Origin: Xanthobacteraceae bacterium
GTDB lineage: Bacteria; Pseudomonadota; Alphaproteobacteria; Rhizobiales; Xanthobacteraceae
Direction of reading: 5' to 3'
Assembly: GCA_019746135.1 (NCBI GenBank)
Contig: JAIESI010000174.1
Span: 1 to 40,363 of the forward strand
Length of the DNA: 40,363 nucleotides
The translations under genes and the position numbers were made by a program. The notes beneath the pieces were generated by a model, which saw only the letters and a program-made list of their open reading frames with translations, did not search any database and was not told where the DNA came from. Shown in pieces: positions 14,375-22,300 of this stretch (position 1 is the first letter of the stretch; each line of letters opens with the position of its first letter).

Positions 14375-15346
14375 TCAGTCGACGTAGACGCCGACGGCCT
14401 TCACCATCGTGCTCCACTTGCCGACTTCGGACTTCAGATAGGCCTGCGTCTCGGCGACGCTGCGCGGCGTGAGGCGAAAGCCGAGCTTGCTCAGATGATC
14501 GCGTCCCGCAGCCTCGGTCACGATCGCGTTGATCGCCGAATTGAGAAAGGTGACAACGGCCGGATCGGTCTTGGCCGGCACGAAAAAGCCGACCCAGGAC
14601 TCGGCCTCGAAGTCGAAACCGCTCTCCTTATACGTCGGCACGTCCGGCATCGCCGGGTTGCGCGACGGGCTTGCAACGGCAAGGCCCTTGAGCTTGCCGT
14701 CGACCACCTGCGAGGTGACGCCGAACGAGGACGCGATCAGGTCCACCTGATTGCCGAGCACGGCCTGGATCGCCGGACTGCCGCCGCGGAACGGCACGTG
14801 CAGCGCCTTGGTCTTGGCATGCTCGCGAAAGAAGTATTCCGCCGCGAGATGCGAGCCTGAGCCGACGCCGGCAGAAGCAAATGTCACCTCACGGTCCTTG
14901 TTTGCCGCGATGAACTCCTTGAGCCCGCCCGGCGCCTTGCTCGGATGCGCGGCAATGGTTTCCGGCGAGGCGGCCGGGATCGCCACCGCCGCAAGCTCGT
15001 CGAGCGTAAAATCGAGACGCCGGTACATCGTCGGATTGATCGCCAGCGCAGTGGTCGTCACCAGCACCGTATAGCCGTCGGCTGCCGCCGAGCGGACCGC
15101 GCGTGCGCCGAGGTTTCCGCCAGCGCCGCCGCGGTTCTCGATCACCACCGACTGTCCCCAGCTCTCGTTGAGCTTCTGCGCCACGAAGCGCGCCAGCGTA
15201 TCGGCGAAGCCGCCGGCGGCGAACGCGACGATGAAATCGACCTTCTTGGTCGGATATTTCGCGTCCTGGGCGTGAGCCGCATTCGCGCCCGCGAGCATGA
15301 CAACGGCAGCGACGGCCCAGGCTGCGGCACGGCGCACGAATTTCAC
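14375..15346 (-). CDS. Bug-family (TctC-like) substrate-binding protein
   Basis: This 323-residue periplasmic receptor shows the Bug pattern: a signal peptide ending NAAHAQ, KKVDFIVAFAAGGFAD, ENRGGAGGNLG, AADGYTVLV and the AMPDVPTYKESGF motif. The start is taken as the GTG at 15346, since no ATG is in frame nearby and this start gives a proper signal (MKFVRRAAAWAVAAVVMLAG). It has no TctAB partners. It is divergent from the M24-family gene across 177 bases, so the two may serve one pathway. Confidence 0.9.
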   Translation of the reverse strand: MKFVRRAAAWAVAAVVMLAGANAAHAQDAKYPTKKVDFIVAFAAGGFADTLARFVAQKLNESWGQSVVIENRGGAGGNLGARAVRSAAADGYTVLVTTTALAINPTMYRRLDFTLDELAAVAIPAASPETIAAHPSKAPGGLKEFIAANKDREVTFASAGVGSGSHLAAEYFFREHAKTKALHVPFRGGSPAIQAVLGNQVDLIASSFGVTSQVVDGKLKGLAVASPSRNPAMPDVPTYKESGFDFEAESWVGFFVPAKTDPAVVTFLNSAINAIVTEAAGRDHLSKLGFRLTPRSVAETQAYLKSEVGKWSTMVKAVGVYVD

Positions 15347-15523
15347 GATCAGGCCCCCATCGAATCCCGATGGCCTCCCTAGCCCGAGGCCGCTGACCGC
15401 GCAATGCAAGCCAGCCGGAACAACCCTTTGCTGCGGCTGCCGGCGTGATGGACCGGCCGCCGGCCGTGCTATAACCCCGTCACGCCATCGGGCCCCGGGC
15501 CCCACCAAATCGAGGAGACCCCC

Positions 15524-16828
15524 ATGGACGACATCACCAAGCGCGAACCGCGCCGGATCACCGCCGAGGACATCAATCCGCGCTACAACTGGGGCCGCCA
15601 CCTGCCGGTGCTCGGCACCATGGGGGTCGATTTCGAGGAGCGCGTCGACTACCGCCGCCTGCAGCGCTACCGCCTCGCCCGTGCGCATGCCGCGCTCGAA
15701 GCCTCCGACCTCGGCGCGCTGCTGGTGTTCGACGTCAACAACATCCGCTACCTCACCTCGACCAAGATCGGCGAGTGGGAGCGCGACAAGCTCTCGCGCT
15801 GGGCGCTGCTGCCGCGCGGCGGCGATCCGATCGTCTGGGACTTCGGCTCGGCCGCCGTCCATCACCAGCTCTATTCGCCGTGGCTCAAGCCCGAGAACTG
15901 CAAGGCCGGCCTGATCGGTCTGCGCGGCACCGTGGACCCGAGCTTCGGCCGGATGAAGTACCATGCCGAGGAGTTGGCCTCGATCCTGCGCGACCTGGGG
16001 CTTTCGAAAATGCCGATCGGCGTCGACATCATCGAGCCGCCGATGATGTTCGAGCTGGAGAAGGCCGGGCTGAAGGTCAAGGACGGCCAGCAGGTCATGC
16101 TCGAAGCGCGCGAGATCAAGTCGGCCGACGAGATCGCGCTGCTCAACCGCGCCGCGGCGATGGTGGACGGCGCCTATCACCTGATCCACGAGAAGCTGAA
16201 GCCCGGCGTGCGCGAGAACGACATCGTCGCCGAGGTGAACAAGTTCCTCTACACCCACGGTTCCGACGACGTGGAGGCGATCAACGCCATCTCCGGCGAG
16301 CGCTGCAACCCGCACCCGCACAACTTCACCGACCGCATGATCCGTCCGGGCGACCAGGCGTTCTTCGACATCCTGCAGTCGTTCATGGGCTATCGCACCT
16401 GCTACTACCGCACGTTCAATGTCGGCCGTGCGACGCCGGCGCAGCGCGACGCCTACAAGAAGTGCCGCGAGTGGCTCGACCGCGCGATCGAGCTGATCAA
16501 GCCCGGCGTCTCCACCGACACCATCGCCAAGGTGTGGCCGAAGGCGGAAGAATTCGGGTTCCCGAACGAGCTTTCCGCATTCGGGCTGCAATTCGGCCAC
16601 GGTCTTGGTCTGAACTTGCACGAGCGGCCGATCATCAGCCGCGTCGTGTCGCTCGACCATCCGACCATCATCAAGGAAGGCATGGTGTTCGCGCTCGAGA
16701 CCTACTGCCCCGCGACCGACGGCTATTCGGCGGCGCGCATCGAAGAAGAGGTCGTCGTCACCGACAAGGGCCACACGGTCATCAGCCTGTTCCCAGCCGA
16801 GGAACTACCGATCTCCGCACAGTACTGA
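15524..16828 (+). CDS. M24-family (Xaa-Pro peptidase / DddP-like) metalloenzyme homologue
   Basis: The 434-residue protein has the two-domain plan of M24 proteins: a creatinase-like N-terminal domain (to about residue 165) and a pita-bread catalytic domain. Metal-ligand positions read by eye are D282 (FFDI), C293 in GYRTCYYRTF where M24 enzymes have Asp, H359 (GHGLGL), E392 (ALETY) and E407 (RIEEEV). The Asp-to-Cys change would alter the usual two-metal site. Relatives of this length are sometimes annotated as DMSP lyase DddP, but DddP-specific ligands are not evident, so lyase activity should not be assumed. It is divergent from a Bug receptor. Confidence 0.82.
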   Translation: MDDITKREPRRITAEDINPRYNWGRHLPVLGTMGVDFEERVDYRRLQRYRLARAHAALEASDLGALLVFDVNNIRYLTSTKIGEWERDKLSRWALLPRGGDPIVWDFGSAAVHHQLYSPWLKPENCKAGLIGLRGTVDPSFGRMKYHAEELASILRDLGLSKMPIGVDIIEPPMMFELEKAGLKVKDGQQVMLEAREIKSADEIALLNRAAAMVDGAYHLIHEKLKPGVRENDIVAEVNKFLYTHGSDDVEAINAISGERCNPHPHNFTDRMIRPGDQAFFDILQSFMGYRTCYYRTFNVGRATPAQRDAYKKCREWLDRAIELIKPGVSTDTIAKVWPKAEEFGFPNELSAFGLQFGHGLGLNLHERPIISRVVSLDHPTIIKEGMVFALETYCPATDGYSAARIEEEVVVTDKGHTVISLFPAEELPISAQY

Positions 16829-16844
16829 GGGGCTAAATCCAATC

Positions 16845-17159
16845 ATGAAAACTACGACGTGGAATTTGTCCGGCGCGTTTCCTGGAGCGTTTCTTGGAGC
16901 CGCGTCCGGAGCACTGGCGATTTTGTTCGTGGCCGGATCGACGCCCGCGGCCGCGCAGGCGTCCGACGCCGCCGAGCGCTGCACGCCCGACGTGATGCGG
17001 CTGTGCAGCGAGTTCGTCCCCGACGCCGACCGCATCGTGAAGTGCCTCAAGGTCAAGCGGCGGCAGCTCAGCCCGTCCTGCGCCACCGCGTTGCAGCCCA
17101 AGGACGGGACCAAATCCGCGAGCAAGGGCAAGGGCAAGAAGCGCTCGGCGCAGCGCTGA
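16845..17159 (+). CDS. Small exported cysteine-containing protein
   Basis: This 104-residue protein has a signal peptide (ALAILFVAGSTPAAAQA), four cysteines in RCTPDVMRLC and KCLKVKRRQLSPSC, and a lysine-rich tail (KGKGKKRSAQR). The spacing of the cysteines and the RLC-x(12)-CL pattern recall Cys-rich repeats seen singly in many Hyphomicrobiales exported proteins. It starts 16 bases after the M24 gene on the same strand and may be cotranscribed. Function is unknown. Confidence 0.7.
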   Translation: MKTTTWNLSGAFPGAFLGAASGALAILFVAGSTPAAAQASDAAERCTPDVMRLCSEFVPDADRIVKCLKVKRRQLSPSCATALQPKDGTKSASKGKGKKRSAQR

Positions 17160-17262
17160 CGGGGCGTTGCAGCCCTTTGGCGGCCCTTTGGCCGCCCCGG
17201 TTCCGCTCTGCTAAGCTTCGCCGCATCGATGGGGCTGCCCCATCGGCGCGGCGGAGGTGTTC

Positions 17263-18027
17263 ATGCGGACCGGATGGCGGGCGGCGATATTCGGATCGGT
17301 TGCACTGATCGCGGCGAACATGGTGCAGAGCCCGGCGCAGTCTGCCGAGATCAAGGTGTTCCTCACCGGCGCGGCGCGCGGCGCCTGGGAGATCCTCGCG
17401 CCGCAGTTCGAACGCGCCACCGGGCATAAGCTCGTCATGGTGTCCGCGCTGCCGCTCGAGCTCGTCGCCAAGGCCGAGGCCGGCGAGCCGTTCGACGTCA
17501 TCGTGCTGTCGATCGACGTCGACGGGCTGATCAAGAAGGGCAAGGTCGAAGCCGCATCGCGCATCGTGCTCGGCCAGATCGGCGTCGGTGTCGCGGTCCG
17601 CGCCGGCTCGCCGAAGCCCGATTTCAGCACCGTCGAGAAATTCAAGCAGTCGCTGCTCAACGCCAAGAGCATCGCCACCTCGGGCGAAGGCAGCAGCGGG
17701 CGCTTCGTCGCCGGCCTGATCGAGCGCCTCGGCATCGCCGAGCAGGTGAAGCCCAAGATCAAGTCCGGCGGACCGGGCCGATCGGCGCAACTGGTCGCCG
17801 CGGGAGAGGTCGATTTCGTGGTATCGGGCCTGCCGCCGTTGATCGACACGCCGAATATCGAATGGCTGGGACTGCTGCCGCCCGAGATCAACAGCTTCGT
17901 GCTGTTCACCGGAGGACTGGGCACGGCGGCGAAGGAGCCCGAGGCCGGGCGCGCGCTGCTGCGCTTCCTCACCTCGCCGGAGGCCATGGCGGTCTACAAG
18001 ACCAAGGGTCTCGACCCGCCACCCTAG
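17263..18027 (+). CDS. ModA-like periplasmic substrate-binding protein
   Basis: The 254-residue receptor has a signal peptide ending PAQSAE and a type II binding fold resembling molybdate-binding ModA: EIKVFLTGAARGAWEILAPQF, then FDVIVLSIDVDGLIKKG and a C-terminal FLTSPEAMAVYKTKGL. The ATG at 17263 has an ideal GGAGG five bases upstream; a GTG two codons earlier overlaps that site and is less likely. No ModB or ModC gene is near, and many proteins of this subgroup are orphans with unknown ligands. Molybdate is only one possibility. Confidence 0.82.
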   Translation: MRTGWRAAIFGSVALIAANMVQSPAQSAEIKVFLTGAARGAWEILAPQFERATGHKLVMVSALPLELVAKAEAGEPFDVIVLSIDVDGLIKKGKVEAASRIVLGQIGVGVAVRAGSPKPDFSTVEKFKQSLLNAKSIATSGEGSSGRFVAGLIERLGIAEQVKPKIKSGGPGRSAQLVAAGEVDFVVSGLPPLIDTPNIEWLGLLPPEINSFVLFTGGLGTAAKEPEAGRALLRFLTSPEAMAVYKTKGLDPPP

Positions 18028-18028
18028 A

Positions 18029-18100
18029 GCGCATGTCCTGTTCGGAAAACCGCGGCCCATCCCGCATCAAGTGCGGGGCAGGCTTTGTCCGGACATGCGC
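18029..18100. repeat. Palindromic repeat element R2-B
   Basis: This copy shares the layout of R2-A: terminal gcatgtcc (18031-18038) with ggacatgc (18091-18098), an inner cccgca-tcaag-tgcggg hairpin from 18061, and the conserved gaaaaccgc and gcaggcttt words. Both stems differ from R2-A but remain paired. Confidence 0.8.
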
Positions 18101-18172
18101 GAGCACCCGGTGTCACGGACGTGTCACAACGGGCCGATTGATTGGTGTGGGGTGGCAAACCGGGGCTCAATC

Positions 18173-19471
18173 ATGACGCAGCGTCCTTTCCTGGTTCTCG
18201 CGGTCCTGGCGATGGTTGGATTCGCCGGGACGGCTCCCGGCGCCGACGTCACGACGCGCATCTACACCAGCGACGACACGCTGCAGCGGCTCGGCCCCTT
18301 CGCGTTCGACGGCGGCAAGACGCTCAATCTTTCGGTCGGCATCGGCAGCGCGGCGTTCCGCCATCCGAACGATCCGCCGAACGTGATCTGGACGCTCGGC
18401 GACCGCGGCCCGAACATCGCCTGCAACGACATGAAGGAGCAGGCCGGCACGGAGCTGACCTGCGGCCAGGTGAAGAACGGCCGGGTCTATCCGACGCCGT
18501 CCTATGCGCCGTCGATGTACCGTGTGCTGCTGCTCGACGACGGCACGTTCCGCGTCACCGACGTCGTCACGCTCAAGGACCGCGACGGCGTGCCGCTCAA
18601 CGGCATGCCCAATCCGCTGCGGACCGCGACCACCGAAACCCCGCTCGACGGCAAGGGCGCGCCCCTGAAGCAGGACGTGCGCGGCATCGACGTCGAGGGG
18701 CTGGTGAAGCTTGCCGACGGTACGTTCTGGGTCGGCGACGAGAACGGGCCGTCGCTTGTGCATTTCTCCGCCGACGGGCGGCTGATGGCGCGGCACGTGC
18801 CGCAGGGGACCGAAGGCGATTTCGCCGGTGCAGCCTATGAGACGGTCGGCTCGCTGCCCGCGATCCTCGCCAAGCGGCAGGCCAACCGCGGCATCGAGGC
18901 TGTGTCGATCTCGCCCGACGAGCGCTTCCTCTATTTCATCCTGCAGAACCCGCTGGCGAACCCGAACACGGCGGCCTACCAGCAGGCCCGCAACACCCGG
19001 CTGTTCAAGATCGACCGCGCGACCATGAAGGTCGCGGGAGAGTTCGTCTACACGCTCGACGATCCGAACACGTTCCGCCGCGACCCGTCGAACAAGCAGA
19101 ACGATCCGCGGATCAGCGAGATGATGGCGATCGGGCTCGACCGTCTGGTGGTGCTGGAACGCACCGAGCAGACCACCAAGCTCTACGAGATCGAGCTCGG
19201 CGGGGCGACCGACATCGCCGGCAGCCGCTGGGACGACGCGGCCACCAGCCCGTCGCTCGAGCAGAGCGAGGTGGCCGCGGCGAAGATCGTGCCGGTCAAG
19301 AAGACGCTGCGTTTCGACACCGCCGACCACAGCGCGATCCTCGGCAAGACCGAGGGCATGACGCTGCTCGGCGATGACGCGCTGCTCCTGATCAATGACG
19401 ACGACTTCGGCGTCACCGGCCAGCGCACGCAGATCGTGGTGGTGCGCGGCACGGGCATCGTGCGGAAGTGA
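18173..19471 (+). CDS. Esterase-like activity of phytase family protein, exported
   Basis: This 432-residue protein starts with a signal peptide (LVLAVLAMVGFAGTAPGAD) and is followed by a beta-propeller-like domain of the phytase-like esterase family. Typical stretches include WTLGDRGPN, RGIDVEGLVKLADGTFWVGDENGPSL and RGIEAVSISPDERFLYFILQNPL, and the C-terminal EGMTLLGDDALLLINDDDFG. The Asp- and Glu-rich loops probably bind calcium. It would act in the periplasm on phosphorylated or ester substrates; the real substrate is unknown. It lies alone after R2-B and is followed by R1-B. Confidence 0.85.
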   Translation: MTQRPFLVLAVLAMVGFAGTAPGADVTTRIYTSDDTLQRLGPFAFDGGKTLNLSVGIGSAAFRHPNDPPNVIWTLGDRGPNIACNDMKEQAGTELTCGQVKNGRVYPTPSYAPSMYRVLLLDDGTFRVTDVVTLKDRDGVPLNGMPNPLRTATTETPLDGKGAPLKQDVRGIDVEGLVKLADGTFWVGDENGPSLVHFSADGRLMARHVPQGTEGDFAGAAYETVGSLPAILAKRQANRGIEAVSISPDERFLYFILQNPLANPNTAAYQQARNTRLFKIDRATMKVAGEFVYTLDDPNTFRRDPSNKQNDPRISEMMAIGLDRLVVLERTEQTTKLYEIELGGATDIAGSRWDDAATSPSLEQSEVAAAKIVPVKKTLRFDTADHSAILGKTEGMTLLGDDALLLINDDDFGVTGQRTQIVVVRGTGIVRK

Positions 19472-19483
19472 CGGCAGGCCGCT

Positions 19484-19739
19484 CCGCGGTCATTCCGGGG
19501 CGCTCGCGACACCAGCGTGCTTACGCGCGTCTTCCGCCTTCGCGCTCACGCGCTACGGCGGACTCACAGCCCGCCGTAGCTCGCCACCAGTGCGTTTGCG
19601 CGCGTCTTCGACGCGCTATGGCGAGCGGAGGCGGGTCGACGCGCTATGGAGCGGGCCCGGAATCCAAACAAGCAGGGATTTTCTCTGGAACTGGATTCCG
19701 GGCTCGCGGGCTTTCGCCCGCGCCCCGGAATGACGGCGG
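19484..19739. repeat. Palindromic repeat element R1-B
   Basis: This 256-bp element is bounded by inverted ends: ccgcggtcattccgggg at 19484-19500 and its near complement at 19722-19739. Inside, bases 19590-19621 are the inverted copy of the 32-bp R1 core with two changes, and further degenerate gcgcgtcttc words occur at 19523-19560. It fills the whole space between two convergent genes and holds no gene I can support. Confidence 0.85.
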
Positions 19740-19742
19740 AAA

Positions 19743-20345
19743 TTACTGGCACATCGCCCGGCTGATGAAGGTCACGGTCTGGCACTGGCTGGGCGACGCG
19801 CCGCCGAGATAGACCCTGGCCGGGCATTCCTCGGCCGAGGTGAAGTCCATGCTCTTGCCGGACCCATAGCCGTGCTTCCTGCAAAGCTGCTCGGCCGCGG
19901 CGACGCAGTCGGGCGCGCCGTTCGGCGCGACCGCGCATTTCTCGCGGCCGCTCATCACCCGCGCCGTCGGCAGCCGGGTCATCGCGTCGACCGCGCCTTT
20001 GGTGGCGTCGGCGGCGCCCTTGGTGGCATCGGCCGCGCCCTTGCTCAGGTTCCGGCTGTTGGTCGCGGCTTCGTCCTGCAGGTCGTCCATCCGGCGCTTG
20101 GCGCCCTCGAGATGCTCGCGGAAGTTCGTGGCGCCCTGATCGAACCAGCGGCCGAGGGATTCGAACATGCCGGGCTTTTGCTCGGGCGCAGGCGCAGGCG
20201 CAGGCTGCGGCGACACCCCCTGCGGCGGCACGCCTTGCGGCGGCACGCCTTGCGCCAGCGCAGCGGCCGGCAGCAGCAAGGCGCAAACGACCACCCCCGC
20301 GGCGCATCGCGGCCAAACCCAACGCTGAAATCCGATACCGCACAT
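19743..20345 (-). CDS. Exported protein with short tandem repeats, function unknown
   Basis: The 200-residue protein starts, in the preferred reading, at the ATG at 20345 with a signal peptide (GVVVCALLLPAAALAQ). Then come three GVPPQ/GVSPQ repeats, a proline-alanine linker, an amphipathic helical part with KGAADATKGAADATKGAVDA repeats, and a C-terminal domain with five cysteines (EKCAVAPNGAPDCV, QLCRK, EECPARVYL, SQCQ, AMCQ). The helical repeats recall LEA-like or apolipoprotein-like sequences. The stop lies against the end of R1-B. No function is assigned. Confidence 0.7.
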   Translation of the reverse strand: MCGIGFQRWVWPRCAAGVVVCALLLPAAALAQGVPPQGVPPQGVSPQPAPAPAPEQKPGMFESLGRWFDQGATNFREHLEGAKRRMDDLQDEAATNSRNLSKGAADATKGAADATKGAVDAMTRLPTARVMSGREKCAVAPNGAPDCVAAAEQLCRKHGYGSGKSMDFTSAEECPARVYLGGASPSQCQTVTFISRAMCQ

Positions 20346-20570
20346 CGCTTGCAAGCCAGACCGACCGTCAGAGATCGTAAAGCCCCGCCCGGGTCCGCTC
20401 AACGACGCCTTGGCGCTGTTCGGGCATGCCGGGCGGCGATGGCGAAAATGAGGACGGGCGGTGGAGCTCAGGACAGTATACCGGCAATCGCGGCCGTGAC
20501 ACGGGCGACGGATGCGATCGGCGTTGCCTGGAAATCCGGAGCCATTCCAAGGGCCTCGGCCGTCAGGCGG

Positions 20571-21170
20571 TCAGGTTCCGGACGCGAAAACCATCTTGAC
20601 CGCGAAGTAGAGGAGGACGAGGACCAGCACGCCGGCCAGCGCGATGAGGCCGAGGCGTTTTTCGATGAATTCTCGAATCGGCTCCCCGTAGCGCCGCAGC
20701 AGCCAGGCGATCAGAAAGAACTTGCCGCCGCGCGCAACGATGGCCGAGGCGACAAACAGCCAGCCATCGATCGCCGCGGCCCCGGACAGGATGGTCACCA
20801 CCTTCATGGGCGGCAGATGGGCGATGCCCGAGGTGATCAACATCAGCAGGATGGCGTCGCGACTGGACGACGAGCGCAGCATCTCGAATTTGTCGAGACT
20901 GCCGTAGAATTCGAGCACCGGACGGGCGATCAGCTCATAGGCGTAATATCCGAGCAACCAGCCGGCGACGCCGCCGAGCACCGATCCCACCGTGGCGATG
21001 AGCGCATATCGGTACGCGCGCTCCGGCCGGGCCAACCCCATCGGCACAAACAAGGCTTCGGCCGGCACGACAAAGACCGAGCTTTCGACGAAGGAAATGA
21101 TGCCGAGCCACCATTCGGCGCTCTTGCGGGCGGCAAGCGACAGCGTCCAGTCGTACAGTCTTTTCAACAT
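20571..21170 (-). CDS. YqaA-type DedA-family inner membrane protein
   Basis: The 199-residue protein has about five hydrophobic segments and resembles the YqaA branch of the DedA/SNARE-associated family: FVESSVFVVPAEALFVPMGL in the first third, a GSVLGGVAGWLLGYYAYE segment, and FVASAIVARGGKFFLIAWLLR ahead of the last helix. DedA proteins support lipid flipping and membrane homeostasis; YqaA itself is poorly characterised. The gene is monocistronic. Confidence 0.88.
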   Translation of the reverse strand: MLKRLYDWTLSLAARKSAEWWLGIISFVESSVFVVPAEALFVPMGLARPERAYRYALIATVGSVLGGVAGWLLGYYAYELIARPVLEFYGSLDKFEMLRSSSSRDAILLMLITSGIAHLPPMKVVTILSGAAAIDGWLFVASAIVARGGKFFLIAWLLRRYGEPIREFIEKRLGLIALAGVLVLVLLYFAVKMVFASGT

Positions 21171-21222
21171 GGCGCGCTTGCCTAGCGGCCGGGGCCGGAT
21201 TTGTCCACGAATCCGGTCCGGC

Positions 21223-21615
21223 TCAGCGCCGTTTCGGCGGCCGGCGGCCGGCCAGCATCACCACCTTGCGGCGTTGGCCGGCTTCCCCGAGCTTGGCCTG
21301 GATCTTCTTCGGCAGCTTCTCGGCGAGGCCGAACAGCCGCTCGCGCCGCGCCATCTCCTCCCAGACGTCCTCCGGCCGGACGCCGGCCTCGGACCAGAGC
21401 ACGACGAGATTGTAGAGCAGGTCGGCGCTTTCGCGGACCACCGCCTCGCGCTCGCCGTTCATGGCGTCGATGACGACCTCGATCGCCTCCTCGGCGAGCT
21501 TCTTGGCCATCTTCGAGCGGCCGGCATTCAGGAGCTTGGCCGTGCGGGACACCGACGGATCGGCGCCCTTGGCGGCCACCACCTGCTCGAACAACCGCCC
21601 CAGCGAATCGCTCAT
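21223..21615 (-). CDS. hisE: HisE-like phosphoribosyl-ATP pyrophosphohydrolase family protein
   Basis: This 130-residue protein belongs to the all-alpha NTP pyrophosphatase group and most resembles HisE, which removes pyrophosphate from phosphoribosyl-ATP in histidine synthesis. The metal-binding pattern is visible: KLAEEAIEV then ESADLLYNLVVLW. ATG 21615 is preferred because gaagg sits five bases before it; ATG 21627 is the alternative. A basic tail of some 35 residues (LPKKIQAKLGEAGQRRKVV...) extends beyond the usual HisE domain. No other his gene is near, so it may be a second copy with a different role. Confidence 0.78.
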   Translation of the reverse strand: MSDSLGRLFEQVVAAKGADPSVSRTAKLLNAGRSKMAKKLAEEAIEVVIDAMNGEREAVVRESADLLYNLVVLWSEAGVRPEDVWEEMARRERLFGLAEKLPKKIQAKLGEAGQRRKVVMLAGRRPPKRR

Positions 21616-21684
21616 GTCAACCTTCATACACCGGCGCGCGTCTCCTGTCGGTTAATGCCGGCCCCGCGCGCAACGCAACGCGCA

Positions 21685-21717
21685 AGAAAAAAGGCGCCGC
21701 GGGTTAAGACGGCGCCT
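21685..21717 (-). terminator. Intrinsic terminator
   Basis: On the minus strand ggcgccg (21716-21710) pairs with 21699-21693 and is followed by CTTTTTTCTT. It lies 48 bases past the stop of the Tyr/Gly-rich exported protein gene and ends its transcript before the HisE-like gene. Confidence 0.88.
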
Positions 21718-21764
21718 CGGAAGTTCACGTCGTGACCGCTTCGGACGGCGGTCTCTGGACGGTC

Positions 21765-22106
21765 TCAGTAGCCATAATACCGGTGCGGCCCGCCGTAGCC
21801 GTAATGAGGCCCGCCGCCGTAGTAGTGGGGGCGATCATAGTAACGGTAGCGGGACTCCTGGGCCTTCCGGTATTCCCGCGCTGCGGCATAGGCGCCGACC
21901 GCACCGATGATGCCCATCATCATCGCGGCAGCCGCCCGATCGTTGCGGTAGTAGCGGCGGCGCTGCGAACTGAAATCGGTCGCGCCGGATGTCTCGACTT
22001 GCGGTTTGGACGCCGGTGCAGCCGTCGCCGGAGCGACCGCGACGGAGGTGAGCGCAATCGCAGCCGCCGTCACGGCAGCAATGGCGCGATTACGAGTGTT
22101 CAACAT
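21765..22106 (-). CDS. Small exported protein with Gly/Tyr/His-rich tail
   Basis: The 113-residue protein begins at ATG 22106 (agggcgaag in front) with a clear signal peptide (AIAAVTAAAIALTSVAVAPATA). The middle has a short hydrophobic helix (AAAAMMMGIIGAVGAYAAA) and the last 35 residues are rich in Tyr, Gly, His and Pro (RPHYYGGGPHYGYGGPHRYYGY in pattern). Such tails are common in exported proteins of Hyphomicrobiales; metal binding or surface association is possible but unproven. It is monocistronic and ends with a strong terminator. Confidence 0.72.
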   Translation of the reverse strand: MLNTRNRAIAAVTAAAIALTSVAVAPATAAPASKPQVETSGATDFSSQRRRYYRNDRAAAAMMMGIIGAVGAYAAAREYRKAQESRYRYYDRPHYYGGGPHYGYGGPHRYYGY

Positions 22107-22300
22107 GACTTCGCCCTTTCGTTCGTGAACGCCCCTCGACTGAGGCCGGCGTAACAACTCAGAGAATAGGAAAGAGTTCGGGCGAAGGTTAGGTCACAGC
22201 AAATGATGTTTTGGTAATGTAGCCAAACGGCCATTCATTTTCGTCCGCGCGCTGCACGCGCTTTTGCGCATGCGCGTTTTGTCGCACCCTGCAACCAAAA

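Noticed and set aside
14375-16774. A 799-codon minus-strand frame that fuses an upstream stretch to the Bug receptor
   Set aside because: The upstream part is antisense to the M24 gene and lacks motifs; the signal peptide at the GTG at 15346 marks the true start.
15524-16828. DMSP lyase DddP
   Set aside because: General M24 resemblance and length fit, but the DddP-type aspartate ligands are not evident and one metal Asp is Cys, so the specific name is not justified.
22158-22300. Possible putA terminator in GC-rich palindromic words around 22240-22285
   Set aside because: The gcgcatgcgc words can pair, but no T-rich tail follows on the minus strand and several foldings compete, so no specific terminator can be supported.
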